Positions 41,630 to 52,757 are shown, counted from the first letter of the stretch. The stretch: 64,000 nucleotides of DNA from Hyphomicrobium_A sp963776675 (GCA_963776675.1 CAVZNR010000052.1:108655-172654), one strand, 5' to 3'. Numbers and translations are program-made. Notes: generated by a model from the letters alone, not told the origin.

Positions 41630-41995
41630 ATGAGGAGCGGGTTAGTCGCAGGACTAGCGTTGGTGCTGGCCATGGTCGCCGGTTCCAGTGCGTACGCGTT
41701 CCAGGAGCAGAACTCCGGTACGGCGCCGCAGGCTCCCGTAGAGGGCGCTCAGGCGCCCGCACAGGTTCCGGCCGACTCTGCGCTCGGCGTTACCGAAGAG
41801 ACCGGTCCGACCACCGGCGAGACGGGAACCGAGATCCGCATCCCCGGTCTCGGCAAGCTCGGCGTGCTGCCCAAGATGGACTTCGGCCTGGAGCTGCTCT
41901 ACGGGGCGGCCGAGAAGCCGGCTGGCGTTCCCGAGGCCGCTCCGTCGCCGGAAGACGACCTGTTGATCCGGGGCACCGTCAAGCACCGCTTCTGA
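41630..41995 (+). CDS. Secreted hypothetical protein (121 aa)
   Basis: Taken from the ATG at 41630 because the protein then begins with a signal peptide (MRSGLVAGLALVLAMVAGSS, cleaved near YAF/QEQ); an ATG at 41594 would add twelve non-hydrophobic residues. The mature part is a Pro/Ala/Gln-rich segment followed by GTEIRIPGLGKLGVLPKMDF and LELLYGAAEKP, ending LLIRGTVKHRF. The final LIRGTVKHRF with terminal Phe resembles an outer-membrane sorting signal, but one short strand cannot form a barrel. I do not recognise a family. Confidence 0.65.
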   Translation: MRSGLVAGLALVLAMVAGSSAYAFQEQNSGTAPQAPVEGAQAPAQVPADSALGVTEETGPTTGETGTEIRIPGLGKLGVLPKMDFGLELLYGAAEKPAGVPEAAPSPEDDLLIRGTVKHRF

Positions 41996-42062
41996 GTCAC
42001 CTCTCCTCGCAATCGGCGTACGGACGGCTTAGTGTGCCGGCGTCAACCGCAGGGAGGAACCA

Positions 42063-42293
42063 ATGAACATCGACACGCGAACGATCGTCGTCGCGGCCAT
42101 TGTCGTGGTCATCGCCGTCATTGCTTACAGCATGCTCGTGCCGGCCAACATGCCGGGTCCGGAAAGCGCCGCCCCGCCCGCGGCAACCGAAATGACGCCC
42201 GCAGCGACGGACACGGCGCCTGCGACAAGCGAGCCGGCTGCGGCAGAGCCCTCGGCCGGGACAACCGAGCCTACGCCTGAGCCCTCACCTTAA
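42063..42293 (+). CDS. Small single-helix membrane protein with Pro/Ala/Thr-rich tail
   Basis: The ATG at 42063 has GGGAGGA 5 bases upstream. The 76-residue product has one N-terminal helix (TIVVAAIVVVIAVIAYSMLV) and a low-complexity tail of Pro, Ala, Thr, Ser and Glu (PAATEMTPAATDTAPATSEP). It is likely an inner-membrane protein with an extended periplasmic tail. The family is unknown; low-complexity tails of this type are common in the order. Confidence 0.65.
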   Translation: MNIDTRTIVVAAIVVVIAVIAYSMLVPANMPGPESAAPPAATEMTPAATDTAPATSEPAAAEPSAGTTEPTPEPSP

Positions 42294-42329
42294 GGCGCTC
42301 GAGGGGCGGGGTGGAACGGGGCGGTCGTT

Positions 42330-43034
42330 GTGGCGGGACATCGATTCTTCGGCCTGGCGGCCGCCGGCGTTCATCTGTTTACAGCTCTCGGAGCCGTTTG
42401 TGGCCTGCTGGCGGCTCTTGCCGTTTTTGACGGAGCCTGGGAGCGCATGTTCGCCTGGCTCGGCGTTGCGCTGTTCATCGACGGCATCGACGGCAGCTTC
42501 GCGCGCCTGACCAAGGTCGAGGAGCGGCTCCCGCGCTTCAGCGGCGAGCGGCTCGACCTCGTGGTGGACTATGTCACTTACGTTTTCGTGCCGGCGCTGG
42601 CGTTGGTTCATGCGGGTCTTCTAAACGGCCCCTTGGGGCTGGGCCTGGCGGGCGCGATTCTACTGTCGTCGCTGTTCCACTTTGCCGACCTCGCCAGCAA
42701 GGGCGACGACTACAGCTTCATCGGCTTTCCCGCCGTGTGGAACCTCGTCGCCTTCTACCTGTTCGCTCTGAGCCTGCCGCATTGGGCCGCCTATGCCGTT
42801 GTCGGCACATGCGTGGCGCTGACGTTCGTGCCCATGCGCTGGGTGCATCCGCTACGTGTTGTGCGCCTGCGCCTGCTCACGCTTGCCGTGACGATCGGGT
42901 GGACGGTGGCGGCCGTGGCAACGGTCTGGCAGGGCTTCCCCGCACGTGGTCTCAGTCTCATCATGCTGGTCGGCGCGGCGGTCTATCTCGTCGCGCTGGC
43001 CCTCGACCGCTCGCTGCGGCACCTGCGCGGCTAG
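42330..43034 (+). CDS. pcs: Phosphatidylcholine synthase (CDP-alcohol phosphatidyltransferase)
   Basis: This 234-residue integral membrane enzyme joins free choline to CDP-diacylglycerol to make phosphatidylcholine. The CDP-alcohol motif appears as DGIDGSFARLTKVEERLPRF followed by SGERLDLVVDYVTYV, giving the DG..AR....G...D...D residues with the Pcs-type spacing and the following VDY.TYV of phosphatidylcholine synthases. About eight membrane helices follow. GTG at 42330 is the start. Pcs uses exogenous choline, so choline uptake is expected elsewhere in the genome. The stop overlaps the convergent downstream gene by three bases. Confidence 0.9.
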   Translation: MAGHRFFGLAAAGVHLFTALGAVCGLLAALAVFDGAWERMFAWLGVALFIDGIDGSFARLTKVEERLPRFSGERLDLVVDYVTYVFVPALALVHAGLLNGPLGLGLAGAILLSSLFHFADLASKGDDYSFIGFPAVWNLVAFYLFALSLPHWAAYAVVGTCVALTFVPMRWVHPLRVVRLRLLTLAVTIGWTVAAVATVWQGFPARGLSLIMLVGAAVYLVALALDRSLRHLRG

Positions 43035-43264
43035 GCGATCTCCACGACCTCTACGATCTGGCTGGGCAGCGGAGCACTGGCGTCGGCGGCACGCCAAAGC
43101 GCCTCGGCGGTGCGACGGCCCCCGCGTCCCGTGACGACGACCTCGTCGAAACCGGCAGCGCGCAGCCGTGCTGCGATTGTCTCGTTGTCAGCGAGCTGCT
43201 CGAGCCATCCGAGCCGGATCGCCGCGCGATAGCGGTGTCCGCTGCGGACCGTAAAGTTCGCCAT
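43031..43264 (-). CDS. Conserved small hypothetical protein (77 aa)
   Basis: The ATG at 43264 starts MANFTVRSGHRYRAAIRLGW, and the protein continues LADNETIAARLRAAGFDEVV and LWRAADASAPLPSQIVEVVE. It is a short alpha/beta unit resembling a SPOR or ferredoxin-like half-domain; I have seen similar small proteins in related genera but know no function. It is convergent with pcs, sharing three bases at the stops, and divergent from glycerate kinase. Confidence 0.68.
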   Translation of the reverse strand: MANFTVRSGHRYRAAIRLGWLEQLADNETIAARLRAAGFDEVVVTGRGGRRTAEALWRAADASAPLPSQIVEVVEIA

Positions 43265-43511
43265 TCCAGCGTCTCCAAAGTGGCGGCCGCGTGCGTCTGC
43301 CAGTCGGCATGATAGAGGGCCCCGCCGCCGCGGGGGCATCGTAACCGGGCCCCCGAGATCGCCTCCTTTAACCAAAAGGTGATAGGAGTGCGCGCGGAGC
43401 ACACCTTTGGCCGCCAAAAGCGCCTCGCGGCGCGACACAGTGCGGCCTTCCCGCCTATTTTGTAGCAGACTAGCCCTACCGAGCCCGAGCCTCCGCGAGA
43501 AGATGCGCCCC

Positions 43512-44666
43512 ATGAAGATCGTCATCGCCCCCAATTCCTTCAAAGAGAACCTGACGTCGCTGGAGGTGGCAAGCGAGATCGAGACGGGTATGCGCCGGGT
43601 CTGGCCCGATGCCGAGTACGTCAAGATTCCCATGGCCGATGGCGGGGAGGGCACCGTGCAGTCGCTGGTCGACGCCACCGGCGGCGAGATCGTGAAGGTC
43701 GAGGTCTCCGGCCCGATGGGCGACAGGGTGCTCGCCTCCTACGGGCTGCTCGGGGATAAGCGCACCGCCGTCATCGAGATGGCGGAGGCCTCCGGCCTGC
43801 CGCTCGTTCCCAAGGACAAGCGCAACCCGCTGATCGCCACAACCTACGGCACTGGCGAGCTCATCAAGGATGCCATCGCGCGGGGCGTGGAGGAGATCAT
43901 CCTCGGCATCGGTGGCTCCGCCACCAACGACGCCGGCGCCGGTCTGGCACAGGCGCTCGGCGTCCGCTTCCTCAACTTCGGAGGCGCACCCATCCGCGAC
44001 CTCATCGCAGGCGGCGATCTCGACGACGTGCAGGCCGTCGACATGACGGGGGTCGACCCCGGTTTGGCGCGCGTGCGCATCTCGGTGGCCTGCGACGTCA
44101 CCAATCCGTTGTGCGGAGAGAAAGGCGCCTCGCGCGTCTATGGTCCGCAAAAGGGTGCGACGCCGGAGATGGTCGAGCAACTCGACAAGAACCTTGCCCA
44201 CTTCGCGCACATCATCAAACGCTCGATCGGTGCCGACGTAGCGGATCGCCCCGGCGCCGGCGCCGGGGGCGGCATCGGTGCCGGCCTCATGGCCTTCACC
44301 AACGCGGTCTTGAAGCGCGGCGTCGAGCTCGTCGTCGCCGCCACGCGCCTCGAGCAGCACATGCAAGGCGCGCATCTTGCCATCACGGGCGAAGGGCGCG
44401 TCGATTTTCAGACGGCATTCGGCAAGACGCCGTCTGGTGTAGCGACGGCCGCGCACAAGCACGGTGTACCCGTTGTCGCCATCGGAGGCGGCTTGGCGGA
44501 TGACGCCGGCGGCGTCTTCGCGCACGGCATCGACGGTCTTGCAACGGCAACGCCGAACGCCATGCCGCTCGATGTGGCCATCGGCAAATCGCGGCAATAC
44601 CTGCAGGATGCGGGGGAGCGCGTCGCGCGCCTCATCGTCATTGGCCAGCGCATGCGGCGGGGATGA
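43512..44666 (+). CDS. Glycerate kinase (GarK/GlxK family)
   Basis: The ATG at 43512 gives MKIVIAPNSFKENLTSLEVA and 384 residues, the family length. Other family marks are VKIPMADGGEGTVQSLVDAT, IIEMAEASGLPLVPKDKRNP-like sequence near 90, ILGIGGSATNDAGAGLAQAL, the Gly-rich RPGAGAGGGIGAGLMAF and ITGEGRVDFQTAFGKTPSGV. GarK/GlxK enzymes phosphorylate glycerate to 2-phosphoglycerate. In a one-carbon user this could feed glyoxylate- or serine-cycle glycerate into central metabolism, but no serine-cycle genes are adjacent. The exact phosphorylation position is family knowledge, not shown here. Confidence 0.93.
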   Translation: MKIVIAPNSFKENLTSLEVASEIETGMRRVWPDAEYVKIPMADGGEGTVQSLVDATGGEIVKVEVSGPMGDRVLASYGLLGDKRTAVIEMAEASGLPLVPKDKRNPLIATTYGTGELIKDAIARGVEEIILGIGGSATNDAGAGLAQALGVRFLNFGGAPIRDLIAGGDLDDVQAVDMTGVDPGLARVRISVACDVTNPLCGEKGASRVYGPQKGATPEMVEQLDKNLAHFAHIIKRSIGADVADRPGAGAGGGIGAGLMAFTNAVLKRGVELVVAATRLEQHMQGAHLAITGEGRVDFQTAFGKTPSGVATAAHKHGVPVVAIGGGLADDAGGVFAHGIDGLATATPNAMPLDVAIGKSRQYLQDAGERVARLIVIGQRMRRG

Positions 44667-44782
44667 CCCCGCTCGTAGCTGCATGACCGCTTTCAGAAGC
44701 GATGGCCCGTTGCGGCACCACCTTTTTTCTACAATCGTCAAAAGGTGTTTCTCAAAAGGACTACGGCTGCATCTTTACGGAT

Positions 44783-44810
44783 GGAGGTCATAATGCAGCG
44801 TGATTCTTGA
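44783..44810 (+). promoter_or_regulatory. Ribosome-binding site with five-codon open frame before the PAS kinase
   Basis: GGAGG at 44783-44787 is ideally placed before ATG at 44793, but that frame reads only Met-Gln-Arg-Asp-Ser before a stop at 44808-44810. The kinase frame begins at the overlapping TTG at 44807 or the ATG at 44825, neither with a good ribosome site. Either the mini-frame couples translation, or a missing base separates the real ATG from the kinase. Confidence 0.45.
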
Positions 44811-45973
44811 AGCTGGACGTCGGAATGCATTGGAATCTGACGGCCAAAGTTGCCGAAGAAACGGACAATGCAGCCCAGCTGTTGTCGCAGCTGTTGGCTT
44901 GCGGTTTCCCAGACGCAATCTTTTTCAAGGACGCGCGGCGCCGCTACATCTCCCTCAACGAGATGGAGTGCCAGATCCTGGGCATCGCGGCGCCGGCCGA
45001 TGTCATCGGCAAGACGGCTGATCGGCTCATTGCCGCCAAGCGCGCGCGCCTCTGGAGGCGCGAGGAGGCCGAGGTCCTCGTCACCGGCGTGCCGCTGATC
45101 GACCGCGTCGAGGCGGTCGAGCGCAACGACGGCTCCGTCAGGTGGCTGTCGTCGACCAAGGCCCCGATCCGCAATCGCGAGGGTCTCGTCACCGGGCTCG
45201 TCGGCATCACCCGCGACATCACCCACCACAAGCTGCACGAGGAGCTCAAGAACCAGTTCCTCGCCAACATGACCCATGAACTGCGCACCCCGACGACGTC
45301 GATTATGGGCTCGGTCTCGCTTGTTGCGAGCGGTGCGGCCGGGCCGCTGCCGGAGCGCGCGCGGGGTCTGCTCGAGATTGCCCGCACCAATGGCGAGCGT
45401 CTCGTTCGGCTGATCAACGACATCCTCGACCTCGAGAAGGTCGAGGCTGGGATGATGACGTTCGATCTGCAGCACATCGACGTGCGCCGACTGATCGAAG
45501 AGGAAATCTGCCGCATTCAGTCGTTCGCAGCGCCGTATCAGGTGACGGTGCGACTCGATCCAGATGCAGCGACCGGCATCGTTTTGGCAGATCCGGGACG
45601 TCTGGCGCAGGTGATGAGCAACCTGCTGTCGAATGCCATCAAATTCTCACCCGCAGGCGGGGAGGTGACCGTCGCCATCGCAACGCGCGCCAAGCGAATC
45701 CGCATTAGCGTGCGTGATCACGGTCCGGGCATTCCCGAGGCGTTCCGGTCGCGCATCTTCAATAAGTTCATTCAAGTGGATAAGAGCGATCCGCGCACCC
45801 GAAGCGGCACCGGCCTGGGCCTGTGCATCGTCAAGCAGATCGTCGATCACTTGAAGGGGGAAGTGGGCTTCGAGCCGGCGCCAGGCGGCGGCAGCGTCTT
45901 CTACGTGACGCTCCCCCTGGACGAATCCTACGCGCGGGCGCCGCAGGCCGACATCGCGTGCGATAGACCCTAG
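44807..45973 (+). CDS. Soluble PAS-domain sensor histidine kinase
   Basis: The 388-residue protein has no membrane helix. A PAS domain spans about 31-143 (FPDAIFFKDARRRYISLNEM, then RNDGSVRWLSSTKAPI and GITRDITHHK). The kinase core has FLANMTHELRTPTTSIMGSV with His157, VMSNLLSNAIKFSPAGGEV (N box), VRDHGPGIPEAFRSRIFNKF (G1) and GTGLGLCIVKQIVDHLKGEV (G2). It is an orphan kinase: no response regulator is next to it. The start is uncertain because the best ribosome site lies upstream in another frame. A bidirectional terminator follows. Confidence 0.9.
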   Translation: MKLDVGMHWNLTAKVAEETDNAAQLLSQLLACGFPDAIFFKDARRRYISLNEMECQILGIAAPADVIGKTADRLIAAKRARLWRREEAEVLVTGVPLIDRVEAVERNDGSVRWLSSTKAPIRNREGLVTGLVGITRDITHHKLHEELKNQFLANMTHELRTPTTSIMGSVSLVASGAAGPLPERARGLLEIARTNGERLVRLINDILDLEKVEAGMMTFDLQHIDVRRLIEEEICRIQSFAAPYQVTVRLDPDAATGIVLADPGRLAQVMSNLLSNAIKFSPAGGEVTVAIATRAKRIRISVRDHGPGIPEAFRSRIFNKFIQVDKSDPRTRSGTGLGLCIVKQIVDHLKGEVGFEPAPGGGSVFYVTLPLDESYARAPQADIACDRP

Positions 45974-45992
45974 CCGTACGGCGCCGCGAACG

Positions 45993-46026
45993 AAAAACGG
46001 CCGGGGATTTCCCCGGCCGTTCTTTT
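45993..46026. terminator. Bidirectional terminator between the PAS kinase and katG
   Basis: AACGGCCGGGG at 45996-46006 pairs with CCCCGGCCGTT at 46011-46021. A T run (CTTTTT) follows on the plus strand and an A run precedes it, so it serves both convergent genes. Confidence 0.9.
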
Positions 46027-46045
46027 TGCACCGCTCGACTTGTGA

Positions 46046-48214
<2,169 letters not shown>

Positions 48215-48597
48215 ACTTGTCTCCGATCGTGATCCTGTGTGCACGGGACTGTGCGCGCAGTCCGTGCGCGTATTCGCGTTGGCGGCGATGGCGATCGCGC
48301 CTTACGTCGTGATGTTACGCTACCCGCCATGCGATTGGCCTCCGGGAAGCAGGCTGCTCGTTGGGTGGTTAGGGCTCGTCGATAAAATGGTTCTAGAATG
48401 ACTCTAGAGTAAAGCGAACTTTCCTGTCCTGCACCATCAGGGAAATTTATGGGGAAGGCGGATTTAGCGGTGTTTGCCTTTGGGGAACGCGTCACAATTG
48501 GCGCAGACTACGGACTTTCCGCGACTTTGGACACCGCGGCCGCAGGAACCGGTTTGAGAAGGCCGGAGAAATATCGTGGCAATATGGCGCGGACGAC
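48215..48597. other. Intergenic region between katG and tdm with a CTAGA palindrome
   Basis: About 380 bases between two minus-strand genes; it holds the katG promoter and the end of tdm. I see no gene. CTAGA at 48393-48397 and TCTAG at 48403-48407 form a perfect inverted repeat with a 5-base spacer, notable because CTAG is rare in proteobacterial DNA. It is a candidate control site for katG. Confidence 0.45.
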
Positions 48598-50946
48598 CTA
48601 CGCCCTGACGCGTGTCTTTTCGGGATCATAGGCGGGGAAGCGGGCAACAATCGCCTTGAGCCGCTTCTGGTGGCCGTCGAGCTTGCCGATCTCGACTGCG
48701 GTTCCGTTGCCGGCGTGCGCGATGTCGAGACGCGCCAGTGCAATCGTCTTCTTCAGAAGAGGCGAGCGCATGGAGCTCGTCACCACGCCGATCTGGGCCC
48801 GGCCTATGAATACGGGATCGCCGTGCGCGGCTTTCTCGTTGCCCTCGATGTCGAGGCCGACAAGCTTGCGCGCGGGGTTGGCGCGGCGGCGCGCGATCGC
48901 CTCCTTGCCGATATAGTCCTCCTCCTTCTTCGACGGCACGGCAAAGCCGATACCCGCCTCGATCGGGTCGGTGGTGGAGTCGAACTCATAGCCGGCAAAA
49001 ATCAGTCCGGCCTCGATGCGCACCAGGTCGAGCGCTTCGAAGCCGAGCGGGGCGATGCCGTACGGCTCGCCTGCGGTCATGATCGCGTCCCACACGGCCG
49101 GCGCATCCTTGGGATGGCAGAAGACCTCGTATCCGAGCTCGCCGGTGTAGCCGGTGCGCGAGACGAGCACTGGGATGCCGTCGAAGCCGCCGAAGCGTCC
49201 GATGGTGAAGCGGAACAGCTTGAGCTCGTCGATCGCGGGGCGCCCCGGAGGGGTCCACAAAATCCCGGCAAGGATCTCGCGCGACCTCGGGCCTTGCACC
49301 GCCACGTTATGAATCTGGCTGGTCGCCGTCTTCAAGTGGACGTCGAGCCCGCTCTTGGCGGCCTGCTCCTTGATCCATAGCGCGCTGTCGTCGCTGCCGC
49401 CGATCCAACGGAAGTTGTTGTCGCCGAGCCGGAACAGCGTGCCGTCGTCGATCATGCCGCCATGCTCGTAGCAGATCGCCGAATAGAAGATCTGCCCGAC
49501 GGCGAGCTTGCGCACGTCGCGCGGAAACAGACCTTGCAGCAGCTCCTCGCTGTCGGGCCCGAGGATCTCGAGCTTTCTGAGCGGACTGAGATCCATGATG
49601 ACGGCCCGTTCGCGGCAGGCCCAGTACTCGTCGATGGCCCCGCCCTTGGCAAAGCTCTGGGGAACCCAAAAGCCGCGGTACTCGCCGAACGAGCGGGTGA
49701 GCTGAGAGGTTCGCGGATGGAAGCCGGTTTCTTGGGTAAGCTGGAGCGGTGAATCGGGCGTCATGCGGAATCCCATCGCGCGCTTGAAGGATGCCTCCTT
49801 CGGATAGACCCGGACCTGGATCTCCGACAGCCGCCACCCGTTGGCAGGATCGATGTCGCAGGGGCACGACGAGGAGCTGCACACGAGGTCGGTGAGGGCA
49901 CGCAACAGCACATAGTCGCCGGGGCGTGACCAGGGCTCGTCGAACCAGATGGTGTTCTGGTCGCAAACATTGGTGTTGTAGAAAAAGTTGATCGCCGGCC
50001 AGCCGCGGTATTGCCCGACGTCGTAAGGCGCCAGCGCGCGGTTGAAATTGTCCGAGCAGTTGGGATGGCCGAAGTAGCCCAGATCCTCGTAGTAGCGCGC
50101 CGTGCACGCGAGGTTGAAGGTGTCGTGGCGTCCGACCGTATCGTGCACGACCTCGACCAGGGCATTGCGATCGGAATCGAAGAATTTGGCAAACAGGCCG
50201 GGCGCGGGGTAGCTGCGGCCCGTCATCGATCGGGTGGTGGTTGAATCGAGCCCCAGCACCTTGTTGCTGTCGAGACCGCGCCGCTGAAACGCCAGGAAAT
50301 CCGAGCACTGGCGTCCCGCAATGTCGACGATCTGGATGTACTCGCCTTCGCGCACCTCGTAGCTCTGTGCGCTCGCGATATCGATCCTGATGTCGAGACG
50401 CGGCTCGGCCAGCGGCTCGGGCAGTCGCGGCTCCCCCGGTGCTGGGGGCTGAGCGCGGGTGATGAAGACGAGCACGTCGCTCGGCGGCGTCTGCTCCCAG
50501 ACGAGCATGGTTTGCGAAGGCGCGCCGAGCACGGCGATGACGGGGCGCTCCACCTTGAGAGTCGCGCTTTCGCCGGCAGGCGCATCGCTGTCGAAGAGCG
50601 TCGCCGCATCGACGCGCGCGATGTCGAGATCGCGGCGAAACAGCCCGAAGCGGACGCGGACAGCGTCCTCGCTGTCACTTGCTAGCATGCGCTGAATGCC
50701 CGTCGGTTTGCCGGTCTTCTTGAGTCCCAGCGCCGCCAGGTCGTCGCCTCCGCCACGGCCGAAGGCGGCGATCTCGACGGGCTGCCCGCCTTCCAGCGGG
50801 ACGATCTCGATGGTGTCGTCCCGCTCCAGGGCGAACACCGCCGAGCCGCCGCCCTTCACCACGTAGCGTTCGACGCCGGCCTTGAGTGCCGGCGAGCCGG
50901 GCGCGACGACCATTGGCCGCTGCGGCGAAGTCACGACAGAGTCCAT
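48598..50946 (-). CDS. tdm: Trimethylamine N-oxide demethylase Tdm
   Basis: Tdm converts TMAO to dimethylamine and a formaldehyde unit carried on tetrahydrofolate. The 782-residue protein (ATG at 50946) is a fusion: an N-terminal DUF1989 metal-binding part (GRQCSDFLAFQRRG with Cys214, ACTARYYEDLGYFGHPNCSD with Cys281 and Cys297, CSSSSCPCDIDPANGW with Cys361 and Cys363) and a C-terminal GcvT/aminomethyltransferase-like tetrahydrofolate domain from about residue 410 (GFWVPQSFAKGGAIDEYWAC, LVSRTGYTGELGYEVFCHP). That layout and length match the Tdm of Methylocella silvestris. It lies 68 bases downstream of tmm on the same strand. Cys-rich residues fit the reported zinc site. Confidence 0.9.
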   Translation of the reverse strand: MDSVVTSPQRPMVVAPGSPALKAGVERYVVKGGGSAVFALERDDTIEIVPLEGGQPVEIAAFGRGGGDDLAALGLKKTGKPTGIQRMLASDSEDAVRVRFGLFRRDLDIARVDAATLFDSDAPAGESATLKVERPVIAVLGAPSQTMLVWEQTPPSDVLVFITRAQPPAPGEPRLPEPLAEPRLDIRIDIASAQSYEVREGEYIQIVDIAGRQCSDFLAFQRRGLDSNKVLGLDSTTTRSMTGRSYPAPGLFAKFFDSDRNALVEVVHDTVGRHDTFNLACTARYYEDLGYFGHPNCSDNFNRALAPYDVGQYRGWPAINFFYNTNVCDQNTIWFDEPWSRPGDYVLLRALTDLVCSSSSCPCDIDPANGWRLSEIQVRVYPKEASFKRAMGFRMTPDSPLQLTQETGFHPRTSQLTRSFGEYRGFWVPQSFAKGGAIDEYWACRERAVIMDLSPLRKLEILGPDSEELLQGLFPRDVRKLAVGQIFYSAICYEHGGMIDDGTLFRLGDNNFRWIGGSDDSALWIKEQAAKSGLDVHLKTATSQIHNVAVQGPRSREILAGILWTPPGRPAIDELKLFRFTIGRFGGFDGIPVLVSRTGYTGELGYEVFCHPKDAPAVWDAIMTAGEPYGIAPLGFEALDLVRIEAGLIFAGYEFDSTTDPIEAGIGFAVPSKKEEDYIGKEAIARRRANPARKLVGLDIEGNEKAAHGDPVFIGRAQIGVVTSSMRSPLLKKTIALARLDIAHAGNGTAVEIGKLDGHQKRLKAIVARFPAYDPEKTRVRA

Positions 50947-51014
50947 CAAAGCTCTCCGTCTCGAGCCAGGGCCGAGGCCTCGCTCGCGCCGGCGCGGCCC
51001 GCAGGTTCAGCGCG

Positions 51015-52376
51015 CTAAGCGACCTTGGACGCCGGTCCGGTTGCGAGGAACGCTTCCAGCGAGTCGTCCAGCGCCTCCATCCAGGGCGTATGATGCACCG
51101 GCGCCATGGTGCCGGTGAGCGTAGAGGGATAGGAGCGGTCGCGATAGGTGAGGATGCCTTCCTCCTTGTGGTGCTCCCACTCCTTGAACAGCTTGGCCAC
51201 CATGTCGACGTCGAGACGCGGATAGTCGGTCGCCGACAAAAGATCGCGCACGTACTCGGTCTGGAAGTCGATGGCCTGGAAGGGGTTCTCGAGTGCCTCC
51301 TCCAGCTTGATCCATTTCTGGATGTCGTCGGCCATGACCTCAAACGACGGCAGCTTGATGCGGCCCATGATGACGTCGCGCGCGTACCACGCCTGCGCGT
51401 CGAACATGTTGAAGGTGTAGTACTGGTCCTGCATGCCGAGATAGATCAGCTTCGGATTGCCCCACCAGAAGATGCCTTTGTAGATCTGCGGCGGGTAGAG
51501 CCGGTTCCTCGTCTTGAGGCGCAGCGTGTCCTCGATGAAGGGGAAATGGTGGAGATATCCCGTGCACAGGATGATGGCGTCGACCTCCTTGGACGTCCCG
51601 TCCTTGAAGTGGGCGATCTTGCCTTCGACCTTCTCCAGCAGCGGCACCTCTTTGAAGCCTTCCGGCCAATCGAAGCCCATCGGCTTGGTGCGCCAGGAGA
51701 AGGTGATCGATTTGGCGCCGTACTTGTGGCACTGGATGCCGATGTCCTCGGCCGAGTAGCTGGCGCCGACGAGGAGCACGTTCTTGCCGGCGAACTCGTC
51801 GGCCGAGCGGAAGTCGTGTGCGTGCATGACGCGGCCGGGAAACTTGGTGACGCCGGGGAACTCCGGGATGTTCGGCGTGGAGAAGTGGCCCGAGGCAACG
51901 ATCACATGGTCAAAATCTTCGGTTGAAATCGTATCGCTCGGCAGATCCTTCACCGTCACCGAGAACTTGCCCGTCTTTTCCGAATAGGAGACCCAACGCA
52001 CGGCGGTGTTGAGCTTGATGTACGAGCCCACGCCGCTCTTGTTGATGCGTCCCTTGATGTAGTCGTGCAGGACCGCGCGCGGCGGATAGGAGGGGATCGG
52101 ACGGCCGAAGTGCTCCTCGAAGGAATAGTCGGCGAACTCCAGGCACTCCTTGGGGCCGTTCGACCAGAGGTAGCGATACATGCCCCCGTGGACCGGCTCG
52201 CCATATTGGTCGGTGCCGGTGCGCCATGTGTAGTTCCACAGGCCGCCCCAGTCGGCTTGCTTCTCGTAGCAGACAAGCTCGGGAATGGCGGCGCCCTTCC
52301 GGCGCGCACTTTCGAAGGCGCGCAACGCTGCAAGGCCGCTCGGACCCGCTCCGATAATTGCAACCCGCTCCGTCAT
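51015..52376 (-). CDS. tmm: Trimethylamine monooxygenase Tmm
   Basis: This FAD/NADPH-dependent monooxygenase oxidises trimethylamine to TMAO. The ATG at 52376 has GGGGGA 4-5 bases upstream and gives 453 residues. The FAD motif GAGPSG is at 9-14, the FMO signature FPGRVMHAHDFR is near 170, and the NADPH motif LLVGASYSAEDIG follows. EKQADWGGLWNYTWRTG, GMYRYLWSNGPKECLEFADY and TGTMAPVHHTPWMEALDDSL match characterised Tmm proteins closely, more so than generic FMOs. It precedes tdm and is divergent from a GntR-family regulator, forming a trimethylamine-to-dimethylamine unit. Confidence 0.93.
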   Translation of the reverse strand: MTERVAIIGAGPSGLAALRAFESARRKGAAIPELVCYEKQADWGGLWNYTWRTGTDQYGEPVHGGMYRYLWSNGPKECLEFADYSFEEHFGRPIPSYPPRAVLHDYIKGRINKSGVGSYIKLNTAVRWVSYSEKTGKFSVTVKDLPSDTISTEDFDHVIVASGHFSTPNIPEFPGVTKFPGRVMHAHDFRSADEFAGKNVLLVGASYSAEDIGIQCHKYGAKSITFSWRTKPMGFDWPEGFKEVPLLEKVEGKIAHFKDGTSKEVDAIILCTGYLHHFPFIEDTLRLKTRNRLYPPQIYKGIFWWGNPKLIYLGMQDQYYTFNMFDAQAWYARDVIMGRIKLPSFEVMADDIQKWIKLEEALENPFQAIDFQTEYVRDLLSATDYPRLDVDMVAKLFKEWEHHKEEGILTYRDRSYPSTLTGTMAPVHHTPWMEALDDSLEAFLATGPASKVA

Positions 52377-52466
52377 CCTGTCCCCCATCGTTACCTGTGC
52401 TCACAAACAATGACGCGGCGATCGGCGCTGAAGCGCCTGATCGCCGGCCGGATGCCCTCAAACGCA

Positions 52467-52580
52467 GCAAATGATGTGCCAGTTGGAAACAGTGGGACAC
52501 AATTGGCTTTGCGTGCCTCGGCCCCGCCGCGCGCCGCGAGCAAATGCCTAATTGGGCCGCCATTTGCTGAGTTATTGGGC
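52467..52580. promoter_or_regulatory. Operator candidates between tmm and the GntR regulator
   Basis: The 370-base divergent interval holds no gene. GCAAATG occurs at 52467 and 52540, the second copy pairing with CATTTGC at 52561-52567 (14-base spacer). GCCAGTTG at 52478-52485 pairs imperfectly with CAATTGGC at 52500-52507, again with 14 bases between. AATTGGSC-like words recur three times. These are the best candidates for the GntR-family operator that controls tmm and tdm. Confidence 0.4.
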
Positions 52581-52757
52581 TGAGGCGCCGCTTGTGCTCA
52601 GCAGGTCCAAGCGGCAGACTGGACCTCGGTTGCACCGGTCGGCGCGACCAATAGCAGACCGCATAGGGACCATGATGCGGTCAGTGGTACTATGTCGTGC
52701 TCGCTGGCCCGGAATTCGCTTCGGGTCCGCAGCATTTAGCAGGGACGGCTCAGCATC

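Noticed and set aside
43407..43511. Extended N-terminus of glycerate kinase
   Set aside because: The extra 35 codons are Arg/Ser-rich and unlike the family; MKIVIAPNSFK at 43512 is the conserved start.
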